A stretch of DNA of 64,000 nt from Nematopogon swammerdamellus (GCA_946902875.1 OX336339.1:21917349-21981348); one strand, 5' to 3'; positions 57,201-61,234 are shown, counted from the first letter of the stretch. Notes: generated from the letters alone by a model not told the origin. A program made the numbers and translations.

Positions 57201-58385
57201 AAGTCTTAGTTAATCGCCTTTAACAATATACACGGTGAGAGATGTATTTGTATTTGTTCATAAATGATTTGTGGGCAATACTTCTTGCACTTGAACTCGT
57301 AACAATTTATAAATTAAATTCGAAACACCCACTCAAAACACGGGGAGTGCTCAATCAGAGCCCAATCACGACAAGGGACAATATTGGATATATAGGTATC
57401 CAAAATTAGCCCAAAATGCAGTGCACCTATTCTTTTCAAGTACGAGGCTAAAAGCAAAGCCGCAGGAACATTAGTAAATAAATAATCCCGTTTATTGTTT
57501 ATTGTATAATTTCATCCATATGTAGGTAACCTACGCTTGGACATGTCGAAAATTCCGCCAGTTCTAAATTCAATGCGAAGAAGAACTGACAACCAAACTT
57601 CGCAAGTCACAATGTTTTGTTAGTATCTTATTAAGTATTATATTAAAGTAACTTACAAATAATTAACCCATACTACCGCTCACAAGAATATTAATATTTG
57701 CAGCATAAACATAAATACTCAAGAATCTGACCACACTGCCTATTTAAATTACCTATATCGTCGCCTAAGTATCAACACCGCGGAAGTCATTTTTGGCTAT
57801 TTACAGGAACAACAAAAAACCTATTATTTCGCAAGTTTTTCAAGCATCTTTATTTTAAATTATTACAGGGTATTAACGTAATATTCCAAATCCCATGAAA
57901 GAAAAATAAATGACAAATTCACCTTTATTCAGTATGTTTGGCGAACACTATGGTGGACTGATGACATACGCTATGTTTGCCAAAACAATCCGAAGCGGGT
58001 GACTTCCGCGCTGTACATTCTTAGCCCTCTACGGCATCTGATTGGTTGTTAGGCATTTGAGCAACCAATTAGAAGACGCGTCTTTGAATCCTCTATCCAA
58101 TGACATTAAAATGTTTTTTCCGTTTAAAAATTACTTCCGCGGTGTTGATACTTAGGCGACGATATCTGGTGTATAGTGCCATCGTCAATTTTGATACTTC
58201 ATATTATATCAAGTCATAAGTTGACATGCGTCGATGATGTGTGTACACAGGAGCAGATGAAGGAAGCGGTGGAGCGTGCGTGCAAGCGGATGCCGACGGC
58301 GGTGAGCGACGCGTGCACGCAGTTCGTGGAGGCGTACGGGCCGGCAGTCGTCGCGCTCCTCGTGCAGGAGATCGACCCCGCCAGC
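24174..58385 (+). CDS. Sap-r: Prosaposin (saposin precursor), 15 exons, 3' end outside window
   Basis: This encodes a secreted lysosomal precursor cut into saposins, small disulfide-bonded proteins that present sphingolipids to hydrolases. Exons: 24174-24219, 36981-37050, 38659-38803, 40231-40425, 44680-44713, 45676-45742, 49821-49968, 51583-51780, 52409-52534, 53151-53371, 53760-53854, 54240-54394, 54973-55068, 56861-57055, 58251-58385. All junctions are GT..AG and phases agree, giving 642 residues. Layout: signal peptide 1-21; SapA 22-55; degenerate SapB 60-150; basic linker 153-163; SapA 166-203; SapB 210-300; SapB 310-400; SapB 418-495; linker 501-580; last SapB from 582, cut before its final two cysteines. 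Sequons NET and NTT sit where saposins are usually glycosylated. The start ATG has A at -3 and opens a hydrophobic leader. The family call comes from the SapA motif C-x-x-G-P-x-x-W-C and repeated VC-x4-C endings. At least one further exon must follow. Exon borders are read by eye and need RNA support. Confidence 0.9.
24220..24844. other. Start of Sap-r intron 1
   Basis: An open frame at 24616-24909 has a phrase (TIGAWSPDAL) vaguely like LINE C-termini, but I cannot support it as a gene. Confidence 0.35.
24845..24990 (-). repeat. Repeat H, empty copy 2
   Basis: It is a reversed copy of the repeat at 28086-28300. It carries one ATTACAAT (24948-24955, minus strand) and no foldback transposon. 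Confidence 0.75.
25330..26640 (-). pseudogene. LINE 3' fragment with restriction-like endonuclease domain
   Basis: The minus frame from about 26600 reads through a C-x2-C-x8-H-x4-C zinc knuckle (C-P-S-C ... H-L-L-C-G-C), then R-H-D. After an in-frame TAA at 25924-25922 it continues with R-P-D-I-L and V-E-L-T-V-P-W-E, and K-L-N-K-Y. This is the layout of the PD-(D/E)XK endonuclease at the C-terminus of R2/NeSL-type LINEs. A second break near 25660 shifts to the frame with E-V-G-A-R-G-L. It is 5'-truncated, and with a stop and a frameshift it is dead. The 3' UTR phrase 'gacctcgattaacaccctcc' also occurs at 44163-44237. Confidence 0.8.
26741..27585. mobile_element. Foldback element with gtgtgaaggttagg repeats and nested MITE
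   Basis: The ends CGGCGACCGACTAACCTTCA and its near complement at 27571-27585 enclose several GTGTGAAGGTTAGG motifs, inverted between the halves. A second inverted-repeat unit at 27103-27362 (arms with 'agaggatagccgtggtcg') sits inside. A perfect 11-bp hairpin lies at 27392-27421. Confidence 0.82.
27689..28020 (+). mobile_element. SINE C, full length, diverged
   Basis: It begins 'taccgtgtggggccggtac', passes 'cagcaggtgggtcttcgtgcc', and has a decayed stem-loop. Confidence 0.8.
28086..28300 (+). repeat. Repeat H, empty copy 1 (pre-insertion site)
   Basis: It aligns with 29769-29875 plus 33260-33375, the two flanks of the foldback transposon, and carries a single ATTACAAT at 28183-28190. Confidence 0.88.
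28301..29083. other. AT-rich intron sequence, nothing recognised
   Basis: No frame, hairpin or repeat core seen. Confidence 0.4.
29084..29420 (-). mobile_element. SINE A, nearly full, reversed
   Basis: The T-run at 29087-29102 is the poly-A complement. It reads through 'accagccaatatcacctccg' to 'gcacgtaaattttttcgtcag', lacking only the tRNA-like head. Confidence 0.82.
29425..29520. repeat. Half copy of MITE G
   Basis: It matches the right arm of 13644-13900 ('aaaattggtctgggaatg..actaatggaagacctt'). Confidence 0.75.
29868..29875 (+). repeat. Left 8-bp target duplication
   Basis: ATTACAAT directly before the transposon end. Confidence 0.88.
30316..31350 (+). repeat. 10-bp satellite, forward half (aacttttgtc)
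   Basis: About 100 variants of AACTTTTGTC run head to tail. Variants such as 'atcgactgttgtcaactctt' recur in order, showing longer units built of 10-mers. Confidence 0.95.
31370..32950 (-). repeat. 10-bp satellite, inverted half with 90-100-bp higher-order units
   Basis: The same 10-mer reversed (GACAAAAGTT). Ten 10-mers in fixed order, starting 'accaaggttgacaaacattg', form a 100-bp unit repeated at about 31749-32400, with one 90-bp variant. Open frames on this strand arise because the 10-mer has no stop in that direction. Confidence 0.95.
33260..33267 (+). repeat. Right 8-bp target duplication
   Basis: ATTACAAT directly after the transposon end. Confidence 0.88.
33376..34330. other. Intron sequence, nothing recognised
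   Basis: AT-rich; no feature supported. Confidence 0.4.
34331..34728 (+). mobile_element. MITE family D with internal inverted repeat
   Basis: It starts 'ttaacccccgacg' and ends 'gggtcaggagttttttaa'. 34575-34700 folds on itself around 'tttacttacttaaaggagtc'. Confidence 0.78.
34729..35355. other. Intron sequence, nothing recognised
   Basis: AT-rich; a short open frame at 34744-34959 has no recognisable similarity. Confidence 0.35.
35356..35392. repeat. Perfect 18-bp-arm palindrome
   Basis: TTTGATTTCAAAAGGATT and its exact complement are separated by one base. Confidence 0.95.
35650..35795 (+). mobile_element. Diverged SINE A-like element
   Basis: It reads 'tctctagtcc..aatccagcaatccaaaaggatgtg', then 'ggaggtgatatcggatggtc' and an A-run, clearly related to family A but with many differences. 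Confidence 0.6.
35866..35918. repeat. Perfect 19-bp stem, 15-base loop hairpin
   Basis: CCAATCCATCAGAAAAGCT is exactly complementary to 35900-35918. Confidence 0.93.
35919..36402. other. Intron sequence, nothing recognised
   Basis: No supported feature. Confidence 0.35.
36403..36837 (+). mobile_element. MITE family D
   Basis: Ends 'ttaacctcagacgcaaaa' and 'gggtcggagggttttttaa', with interior and internal palindrome as in 34331-34728. It ends about 140 bases before Sap-r exon 2. Confidence 0.78.
36981..37050 (+). CDS. Sap-r: Sap-r exon 2: end of signal peptide, first half of SapA-1
   Basis: It follows TTGTTCGCAG and encodes ATTWASPYPKEC then the SapA signature N-K-G-P-G-Y-W-C, ending in phase 2 at GTAACT. 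Length and phase match exon 6, which carries the equivalent half of SapA-2. Confidence 0.9.
37074..37290 (+). repeat. Dispersed repeat family E copy
   Basis: It has 'ccaatgcgagtcggactcgcg', then 'gtccgtccgtccgtcc' and 'gctgtatcttttgaaccgtg'. Confidence 0.7.
37395..37515 (-). repeat. LINE 3' tail fragment
   Basis: Reversed match to 48222-48374 ('tagatagaaaat..gcaaaggcggacttatacc'). Confidence 0.55.
37516..37854. other. Intron sequence with a short palindrome
   Basis: 'acttgcaaaatatattttgcaagt' at about 37630-37653 is palindromic. Otherwise nothing seen. Confidence 0.5.
37855..38222 (-). mobile_element. SINE C with internal inverted duplication
   Basis: A full SINE C, but 'caagcagcaagta' is followed by its own inverted copy 'ccttacttgctgcttg' near 38007-38025. 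Confidence 0.82.
38253..38585 (-). mobile_element. SINE C, second copy in tandem
   Basis: It is full length, same orientation as the previous copy and 30 bases away, but a distinct sequence variant, so it is a separate insertion rather than a duplication. It ends about 70 bases before Sap-r exon 3. Confidence 0.82.
38659..38803 (+). CDS. Sap-r: Sap-r exon 3: second half of SapA-1 and start of SapB-1
   Basis: It encodes N-A-L-E-C-D-A-V-G-H-C and T-V-W (end of SapA), then a segment aligning with the first helix of a saposin B domain. Where the paralogous exon 7 has D-I-C-K-I-C this exon has D-P-V-A-V-Q-F, so the first two SapB cysteines are missing. It ends in phase 0 at GTAAGC. Confidence 0.9.
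38804..39094. other. Sap-r intron 3, nothing recognised
   Basis: No supported feature. Confidence 0.35.
39098..39233. mobile_element. 136-bp Harbinger-type MITE
   Basis: About 26-bp inverted ends (GGCCCAATTGCGCCAACACG) with one mismatch, flanked by TTA at 39095-39097 and 39234-39236. Confidence 0.85.
39439..40208 (+). repeat. 70-bp minisatellite, 11 copies, next to Sap-r exon 4
   Basis: Unit starts (gatgttgagagtttcaatg) at 39439, 39510, 39580, 39650 and every 70 bp to 40140, nearly identical. Read on the minus strand one unit encodes K-S-T-L-K-E-Q-R-R-E-R-G-D-R-I-E-T-L, the LINE RT C-terminal motif also seen at 50-110, so the array is an amplified LINE scrap in antisense. Each unit on + carries 'tctccgctgctctttcag', which looks like a splice acceptor. 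Confidence 0.95.
40231..40425 (+). CDS. Sap-r: Sap-r exon 4: rest of SapB-1
   Basis: 65 in-phase codons follow GGCACAG. They contain cysteines 3 and 4 (NCN, KCK) and the terminal V-C-S-V-L-G-V-C of a saposin B domain. The donor is GTGAGT. An 11-copy 70-bp minisatellite ends about 20 bases upstream of the acceptor. Confidence 0.9.
40426..41353. other. Sap-r intron 4, possible Helitron-like remnant
   Basis: 40560-40805 starts with 'tgtctgtctgtatgtatgt' and ends 'ggagccgcgggctcagctagta', a common lepidopteran repeat end with a CTAGT terminus like Helitrons. The flanking bases do not prove the class. 40905-40990 resembles a LINE tail. The rest is unrecognised. Confidence 0.4.
41665..43383. mobile_element. 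Degenerate 1.7-kb DNA transposon with 18-bp inverted ends
   Basis: TCGCACCCCGGCTAAAAT at 41665-41682 is exactly inverted at 43366-43383, with TA on both sides. It contains scraps of a protein, described separately at 42400-42914. Confidence 0.78.
42400..42914 (+). pseudogene. Decayed transposon-encoded protein, C-terminal part
   Basis: One frame reads G-H-T-Q-N-E-A-D-S-V-H-S-M-I-E-K before a stop at about 42506. Another reads N-E-L-D-H-K-D-F, and the last is open to 42912. The GHTQ..DSVH..IE motif recalls insect transposon proteins I have seen but cannot name. Stops and frame changes make it non-functional. Confidence 0.5.
43384..43630. other. Fragment of 5S/tRNA-type SINE head and family E end
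   Basis: 'cctcggtagctcagtcgtgcggtcggtcgactcc' at about 43443-43476 matches the SINE B head. It is followed by a 'gacggacagacagacagaca' block. Confidence 0.55.
43631..44035. mobile_element. 405-bp MITE I, copy 1
   Basis: Ends TCGTCGCCTAAGTATCAACACCG and its complement, TA on both sides. The interior is nearly the same as 57758-58162. Confidence 0.9.
44150..44512 (+). pseudogene. RLE-LINE 3' UTR fragment split by a SINE
   Basis: 44163-44239 and 44500-44512 together match the 3' UTR of the LINE at 25330-25410. They are separated by a 247-bp SINE with a direct target duplication of up to 13 bp (CGCAAGCTTAGTT). Confidence 0.75.
44240..44486 (-). mobile_element. SINE with type-2 head and (CAA)n tail
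   Basis: On the minus strand it starts 'gtactgtgtggggtcggtac', has the shared 75-bp head, then a body unlike A, B or C, and ends in (CAA)n. Target duplication at 44227-44239 and 44487-44499. Confidence 0.82.
44680..44713 (+). CDS. Sap-r: Sap-r exon 5: 34-bp basic linker microexon
   Basis: It encodes KNNKAKKPAYK between the two SapA/SapB modules, after TTTCTTTTCAG and before GTAACA. It converts phase 0 (exon 4) to phase 1 (needed by exon 6), so skipping it would break the frame. The basic residues could be a processing site, which is an inference. Confidence 0.78.
44714..45675. other. Sap-r intron 5, nothing recognised
   Basis: AT-rich, with no supported repeat or frame. Confidence 0.4.
45676..45742 (+). 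CDS. Sap-r: Sap-r exon 6: first half of SapA-2
   Basis: It encodes D-G-F-Q-L-L-G-S-D-R-C-T-W-G-P-S-Y-W-C-A-N-L, a second SapA signature. It follows TTTTCCGCAG and precedes GTAACT, the same donor hexamer as its paralogue exon 2. Confidence 0.88.
45799..46285 (-). mobile_element. SINE B, with both a type-2 head and a 5S-like head
   Basis: Reversed B body 45799-46040, type-2 head 46041-46122, then a tRNA/5S-like head 46130-46285 whose complement reads 'gttaagcacaccagggcgtgg..ggataggtgacc'. The two heads stand in series, so one was probably inserted into the other. Confidence 0.75.
46286..47045. other. Sap-r intron 6, nothing recognised
   Basis: There is a GC-rich patch at 46545-46625. No supported gene. 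Confidence 0.35.
47046..47205. repeat. Imperfect palindrome (MITE-like)
   Basis: 'gtgacgcgatccctacg..cgcgttctcacttgcctgc' is mirrored by 'gcaggtgggaacgagaacgcgatagctacgtcac'. Confidence 0.7.
47206..48221. other. Intron sequence; block shared with 57500-57550
   Basis: 'acatgtccaagcgtaggttacctacctatggatgaaatt' near 47712 recurs reversed near 57510-57545. Otherwise unrecognised. Confidence 0.45.
48222..48374 (+). repeat. LINE 3' tail fragment
   Basis: 'ctctcaaacttccaaaggttgactgg', 'taagtccgcctttgcacctg' and a (CTAT)-type end. Confidence 0.6.
48437..48548. mobile_element. MITE J, copy 1
   Basis: Ends 'agtgcccggcagtaaatt' and 'aacttactgccgggtact' are inverted. The interior 'aaagagacaatccgg..ctgtcgcacagag' matches 50091-50447. 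Confidence 0.7.
48549..48952. other. Intron sequence, nothing recognised
   Basis: No supported feature. Confidence 0.35.
48953..49230 (+). repeat. Dispersed repeat family E, best copy
   Basis: 'gccaagtgcgagtcggactcg' start, poly-purine middle, 'acagacagacagacagacg' end. Confidence 0.75.
49231..49550. other. Intron sequence, nothing recognised
   Basis: Only an (AAATAAAT) run before 49550. Confidence 0.35.
49552..49770 (+). mobile_element. SINE C, 5'-truncated
   Basis: From 'gggcgacagtctagtgacc' to 'accgtgtggtatatttatg', stem-loop intact. Confidence 0.8.
49795..49820 (+). promoter_or_regulatory. (TG)n splice acceptor of Sap-r exon 7
   Basis: A pure TG run of about 22 bases is followed directly by TCAG and the exon. 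No pyrimidine tract is present. Confidence 0.8.
49821..49968 (+). CDS. Sap-r: Sap-r exon 7: second half of SapA-2 and start of SapB-2
   Basis: It encodes NSHDCRATQHCIKRVW (SapA end), then D-D-I-C-K-I-C and the sequon N-E-T. The acceptor lies directly after a pure (TG)n run instead of a pyrimidine tract. The donor is CAG/GTCTGC. It is paralogous to exon 3. Confidence 0.9.
50091..50447. mobile_element. MITE J, copy 2, split by an RTE tail
   Basis: The outer ends 'agtaaccggcagttaataatgtac' and 'gtacattatttactgtccggtact' are inverted. The inner hairpin 'gacagagaggacgctctacaaccag' is at 50127-50215. An RTE 3' tail with (GTCA)n fills about 50221-50375. Confidence 0.72.
50448..50951. other. Sap-r intron 7, nothing recognised
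   Basis: No supported feature. Confidence 0.35.
50953..51350 (+). mobile_element. Full-length SINE A with tRNA-like head
   Basis: The first about 72 bases resemble a class II tRNA (Ser/Leu type), with pol III A-box TGGCCGAGTGG (50960-50970) and B-box GGTTCGAATCC (51004-51014). The A body and a poly-A at 51338-51350 follow. This is the reference copy for the truncated A elements elsewhere. Confidence 0.88.
51351..51505 (-). pseudogene. LINE RT C-terminal fragment
   Basis: The minus strand reads S-K-S-F-L-C-R-I-A-K-M-W-N-G-L-P-M-N-I-F, the same family as 17165-17615. It lies just after the SINE A poly-A. Confidence 0.72.
51583..51780 (+). CDS. Sap-r: Sap-r exon 8: rest of SapB-2
   Basis: 66 codons in phase 0 carry SCR, EQC and V-C-S-V-A-G-L-C, the last four cysteines of a saposin B domain. 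The donor is GTATGT. It is paralogous to exon 4. Confidence 0.9.
51902..51962. repeat. Perfect 26-bp-arm hairpin
   Basis: 51902-51927 and 51937-51962 are exact complements with a 9-base loop. Confidence 0.97.
51963..52023. repeat. Second hairpin, derived from SINE B
   Basis: Arms of 24 bp are perfect (51968-51991 / 51995-52018) and extend to 29 with one mismatch. The right arm and the sequence to about 52115 are diverged reversed SINE B. Confidence 0.93.
52024..52115 (-). mobile_element. Diverged SINE B remnant
   Basis: 'tttcatagtctacctgcc..ttcatttcgttcaatgttgtggtacc' parallels the reversed B body. Confidence 0.6.
52409..52534 (+). CDS. Sap-r: Sap-r exon 9: start of SapB-3
   Basis: It encodes a charged linker (EEKKRGDLEAKK) followed by E-C-S-G-C-R, the opening C-x-x-C of a saposin B domain, and the second-helix start. 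It is in phase 0 at both ends with donor GTATTC. Confidence 0.9.
52684..53065. mobile_element. 382-bp foldback element in Sap-r intron 9
   Basis: Arms of about 157 bp (from GAGCGTTCC to its complement GGAACGCTC) differ at about seven positions. The central 65 bases are also partly self-complementary. Confidence 0.92.
53151..53371 (+). CDS. Sap-r: Sap-r exon 10: rest of SapB-3 and linker
   Basis: It opens with G-C-R-N-L-G, then SCSML and V-C-H-L-S-G-Q-C close SapB-3. An acidic then Ser/Thr-rich linker follows. It ends in phase 2 at GTGAGT. Confidence 0.9.
53400..53605 (+). mobile_element. SINE A, 5'-truncated
   Basis: From 'actcggttgatactaccgtactg' to 'ccataccggattacaaaac'. Confidence 0.8.
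53760..53854 (+). CDS. Sap-r: Sap-r exon 11: start of SapB-4
   Basis: It encodes L-P-C-E-L-C-E-Q-L, the opening C-x-x-C, and the sequon N-T-T at the conserved saposin glycosylation position. It ends in phase 1 at GTGAGG. Confidence 0.9.
54060..54214 (-). mobile_element. MITE family D fragment near exon 12
   Basis: Reversed D: 'aaccagctttcttataaaaaa..gcatccaaatcgacccatcc' to 'gcgtcggggggttaa'. Confidence 0.78.
54240..54394 (+). CDS. Sap-r: Sap-r exon 12: rest of SapB-4
   Basis: It encodes G-I-C-K-Q, D-E-C-L and V-C-A-L-G-G-I-C, the last four cysteines, and the donor is GTGAGT. The terminus of a dispersed MITE (ending 54214) lies only about 25 bases upstream of the acceptor. Confidence 0.9.
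54395..54972. other. Sap-r intron 12, nothing recognised
   Basis: No supported repeat or frame. Confidence 0.4.
54973..55068 (+). CDS. Sap-r: Sap-r exon 13: interdomain linker
   Basis: 32 codons without cysteine, in phase 0 on both sides, lie between TCTAG and GTTGGT. Only the open frame, splice sites and matching phase support it, so it is less certain than the domain exons. Confidence 0.72.
55098..55330 (-). mobile_element. Diverged SINE C
   Basis: 'cactgtatcccgacaatt..taagcagagcaatcggt', then 'gaggacctactgcctgacttggtggaaggattgtgccgaggtgac'. Confidence 0.65.
55335..55680 (+). pseudogene. LINE RT C-terminal fragment
   Basis: A frame at 55398-55679 reads L-D-L-P-R-I-R-T-N-R-F-C-R-S-F-L and R-T-G-K-L-W-N-A-L-P-A-H-V-F, the usual C-terminus of LINE ORF2, then runs to a natural-looking stop and A-rich end. 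It is 5'-truncated. Confidence 0.75.
55795..55935 (-). pseudogene. RTE-type LINE 3' end
   Basis: The minus strand carries the common RTE tail ('cagcctgtatcggtccactg', 'ctggacataggcctctccc', 'ccaccacacgcggtcttccgc' on +). Confidence 0.7.
56115..56275 (+). repeat. Degenerate tandem repeat 'tatcaaaatgtccactg'
   Basis: About eight irregular units of 17-25 bp such as 'atcaaaatgtccactgt' and 'atcaaaacgtcaactgt'. Confidence 0.7.
56360..56698 (-). mobile_element. SINE B with type-2 head
   Basis: T-run at 56361-56374 (poly-A complement), full B body, then the 'ggcgactaagg..gtaccgtgtggggc' head. Mirror image of 9231-9565. Confidence 0.83.
56861..57055 (+). CDS. Sap-r: Sap-r exon 14: linker and start of SapB-5
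   Basis: About 45 linker residues are followed by E-E-C-Y-I-C-R and Y-L-Q-V-E-M-S-D-T-T-N-E, the first helix of a saposin B domain. The acceptor is CCTCGCAG and the donor GTATTG, in phase 0. Confidence 0.9.
57088..57250 (-). mobile_element. Diverged, deleted SINE C
   Basis: 'cagagtaatcggtgttgcgctacaagaactctggt' and 'caagcagcaagtaag', then 'cacggtgagagatg'. Internal parts are missing. Confidence 0.65.
57251..57757. other. Sap-r intron 14, mostly unrecognised
   Basis: Contains 'gtaggtaacctacgcttggacatgtc' shared (reversed) with 47700-47740. Confidence 0.45.
57758..58162. mobile_element. 405-bp MITE I, copy 2
   Basis: Perfect-looking inverted ends TCGTCGCCTAAGTATCAACACCGCGGAAGT, TA on both sides. 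It ends 88 bases before Sap-r exon 15. Confidence 0.92.
58251..58385 (+). CDS. Sap-r: Sap-r exon 15: second part of SapB-5 (domain incomplete)
   Basis: 45 codons carry R-A-C-K and D-A-C-T (cysteines 3 and 4) and end at D-P-A-S with donor GTACGT. The closing VC-x4-C must be in a later exon. A retrovirus-like element lies directly downstream and fills the rest of the window. Confidence 0.88.
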
Positions 58386-59037
58386 GTACGTACTGTTATG
58401 CGTGGTTTTCCGTTTAGCTTTTTAAAAAAAGAAATCAATTGTTTTTATGAACTAGAACGTTTATTGTAGATAAGAACTTAATTATAACACCATTTGATTT
58501 AGAACTTATTTAGTAGATTTAGAATTATGAATTAGCACTTGATTTAGAACATTGTTAATATAGAAGCTTATTATTATATTTGGGCAGAGCTTCGCCCTAG
58601 AAGAGTGGTTGAGATTGACTGAGCTGGTTGGCGATCGCGCGCACGCTATTTATAAGATAAAAAGTGCAGCGCGGCTTGGATGCATAATTAGGGGTATAAC
58701 AGCCCCCTGAGATAGACTGAGCTTTCGGGAAGAATAGGAAAGCGAAGGGTAAAAGACTCAGTTTACAATTTATATGGCTTAGAATTACATTATATTAAAA
58801 GATTGACATCGAAATAAATTAAACAACATAGTAGCGAACTAGTAAGGGTATAGCAAACATTTACGATCTAGTAATTATTTAGAAATTGATATTACATGAT
58901 GCAGTGACAAATTTCAATGATATAGTAGAAACTTATTATTGAATTAGTAATGATTTAGTACTTAATATTACAGACATTGAACTTTTGACATAGAATGATT
59001 TAGTACGATATAGCATTTTCGACATAGAACTTCCTTA

Positions 59038-59109
59038 GACATAGTAACTTCTCTTGACATAGTAACTTCTGCTGACATAGTAACTTCTCTTGACATAGTA
59101 ACTTCTCTT
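59038..59109 (-). repeat. 18-bp tandem repeat (4 copies)
   Basis: GACATAGTAACTTCTCTT starts at 59038, 59056, 59074 and 59092, with one three-base variant. Confidence 0.92.
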
Positions 59110-59300
59110 GACATAGAACGATATAGCATGACATAGTATTTCTGACATAGTAACTTCTTTCGACATAGAACGATGTAGCACGACATAGTATTTCTGACAT
59201 AGTAACTTCTTTCGACATAGAACGATGTAGCACGACATAGTATTTCTGACATAGTAACTTCTTTCGACATAGAATTGACATAGCACGACATGGTAATATT
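59110..59300 (-). repeat. 52-bp tandem repeat (3 copies and a partial)
   Basis: Units begin gacatagaacgat at 59110, 59162 and 59214, with a divergent partial unit from 59266. The last two full units are identical. Each contains the 18-bp repeat's gacatagtaacttct. Confidence 0.93.
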
Positions 59301-59338
59301 AACATATACTCTTACAATTTAACTTAATTCTAATTAGT

Positions 59339-61234
59339 CTAGTTATTGGTATTAAGTCTATTTCTCCTGGGCGATACAGTGGAGTAGGTAGGTTCTACAG
59401 ATATAGTATTAGTTCTATCTTCTTCAGAGGACTCCATCTCCGTCATTTCAATGGAGTTGCTAATTTTGGATGAATGACGGACTAATTTCCGTGAGTTACA
59501 TTGGTTATAGATTGTGACACAGCACTTTGAATTTCCACAAACTTTCCTGGCGATTTTGTAAATAATAAAAATTATCAAGGAGATAGATATAGTGTAGACC
59601 AGGCCAGAGTAATAGTTTCCATATTTAATATAGTGAGGTTGATTTTCTAATTTACTTAGCTCTTCACTTAAGTGATCTAACTTGTGTGTTGAATATTTTA
59701 AAGATTCTAGATTGATGTTGGTTAGTTTGATGGGAGTTAGAAAGTTTAAACTTTCGTTAAATTTTTCTTGGTTACAGCAATCGTCTTCTATTATATCGAA
59801 GTTGGAGTTTAGCGGTTCAATTGTTGAATTTATCTTTAATGTTGGTTTAAAGGTAAGGATTTTGAAAAATGCGATACAATTACTAGGTAGGGTGAGTATT
59901 CCAGTAGCTGAAATGGCGATATCTGAAATTTTATTATTACAGTTTACGGTTAATTTTCCTGATTTAGAAAGAACATAGATCCATTTATTGTTTTTCAAGT
60001 TTTGCCAAATTTCAATTTCGGCATACACAGTCTTGAAATCACATTCATTGGGCATGGAAGTAATAATTTCCGATATTAATCGGGTTTCGCAGCATGGATT
60101 AGTAATGCTGGAATAAATATTCGCCATTGGACATATATATTCGAAATTGTTTACCAATTTACATTCTTCCAGGTTGTCGAGGAGAGAATAAGTGAGTTTG
60201 TCTTGTGTAATTGCGAGGAACTTTAATGTTGGGGATATCAATGAATAAGTGTTTGGAATAGCCGAGTTATGCGGTGTTGGCAGAGGTATATTGTGGTATA
60301 ACAGATACCTAGTAGGTTGGGTTAATGGAATTTGAAGGATAAATATTATTTTCTTATCAATGTAATAACATAGTAACTTGGACACGTCCATCAGCGTGTG
60401 AATTTTATTTATGCTGAGAGGTGTAGGAAAATCTCTATTTTTTATAATTGAATTTGAATGTTGATTTAATTCGTTTAGTAATCTTCTAGGACTTAGGACA
60501 AATGGGTGCAGAGTGTTTAGTTTGGCGAACAGGATAGAATTTATGGTGTTTTCTAGACTGAAAGAAATAGATGATAATGAGCTTTCGATGGAATTAGAAA
60601 GTGAGTTGACCCTTTGGTATACTCGGAAGCTTACGTATTGTGTTGAGAAATTATGCATTAATTTATTAAGGGTTTCTATACCTTCATTCAGTTGAATTTC
60701 GTTGTTGTTTATCTGTGATATGGAATCGTTGAACGTTGTAAAGGATGATTTTATTATGTGTATGTTTTCCATCATAAGATGGGACAGTTGATTCTCATCT
60801 TGTTGACATGATTCGATCGCATTATTATATTTCTCGGCGTCGGATGAATCTAGGGTTCCGAAGAAGAATTTTAGTATATTTCCTCCGAAATCGAAGAGGC
60901 TGCGTTTTTGACGATTGGGTTCCTCGTCGGCAATGATGTGGGATAAGGCTTCTAATTGATCAAAATTCTGAGTTATTTGTACTTTAATAGGGTCTAGTAT
61001 ATTCTCGCAGTGGCTTTTAACTTGAAGGTTTTTCGATATGGAACATAAATTCTCTGTTCGCTCAACTGATTTTTGTATGAGTTTTAGATGTGGTTGAATA
61101 AATGACACATCAATATGGGTGATGACGTTCCAATAGTCATTGTAGTATTTCATGGTTCCCTGAGGGTCGAAATATATCCCGGGACTGTGCAGAATCGGTT
61201 CCACGAATTTCGACGACGCGGGGAATGTATTCAT
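59339..61234 (-). CDS. env: Errantivirus envelope protein (F-type fusion glycoprotein)
   Basis: Membrane fusion glycoprotein related to baculovirus F proteins and Gypsy env. From the ATG at 61234 the frame gives 631 residues. A furin-like R-Q-K-R lies at about 108-111, followed by a hydrophobic, glycine- and phenylalanine-rich fusion-peptide-like segment. Cysteines cluster around 357-400. A single membrane segment lies near 543-561, then a cytoplasmic tail of about 70 residues. I see no clear signal peptide at this start. A CAG acceptor sits at 61241-61239, so the mRNA is probably spliced and an upstream exon may supply the leader, as in some errantiviruses. The frame is intact. It overlaps no other gene and ends just before the tandem-repeat U3-like region. 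Confidence 0.88.
   Translation of the reverse strand: MNTFPASSKFVEPILHSPGIYFDPQGTMKYYNDYWNVITHIDVSFIQPHLKLIQKSVERTENLCSISKNLQVKSHCENILDPIKVQITQNFDQLEALSHIIADEEPNRQKRSLFDFGGNILKFFFGTLDSSDAEKYNNAIESCQQDENQLSHLMMENIHIIKSSFTTFNDSISQINNNEIQLNEGIETLNKLMHNFSTQYVSFRVYQRVNSLSNSIESSLSSISFSLENTINSILFAKLNTLHPFVLSPRRLLNELNQHSNSIIKNRDFPTPLSINKIHTLMDVSKLLCYYIDKKIIFILQIPLTQPTRYLLYHNIPLPTPHNSAIPNTYSLISPTLKFLAITQDKLTYSLLDNLEECKLVNNFEYICPMANIYSSITNPCCETRLISEIITSMPNECDFKTVYAEIEIWQNLKNNKWIYVLSKSGKLTVNCNNKISDIAISATGILTLPSNCIAFFKILTFKPTLKINSTIEPLNSNFDIIEDDCCNQEKFNESLNFLTPIKLTNINLESLKYSTHKLDHLSEELSKLENQPHYIKYGNYYSGLVYTISISLIIFIIYKIARKVCGNSKCCVTIYNQCNSRKLVRHSSKISNSIEMTEMESSEEDRTNTISVEPTYSTVSPRRNRLNTNN

Larger units (their letters stand above)
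58440..59300 (-). repeat. Probable 3' LTR region of the errantivirus
   Basis: The minus strand carries TATAAATAG at 58654-58646 and AATAAA at 58465-58460, spaced as promoter and poly-A signal of an LTR. The tandem arrays at 59038-59300 may be U3. Without the 5' LTR the ends cannot be fixed. Confidence 0.6.

Noticed and set aside
58968..59305. Minus-strand frame of 107 residues rich in YV, RS and LC repeats
   Set aside because: Translation of the 18-bp and 52-bp tandem arrays; no similarity to a viral protein.
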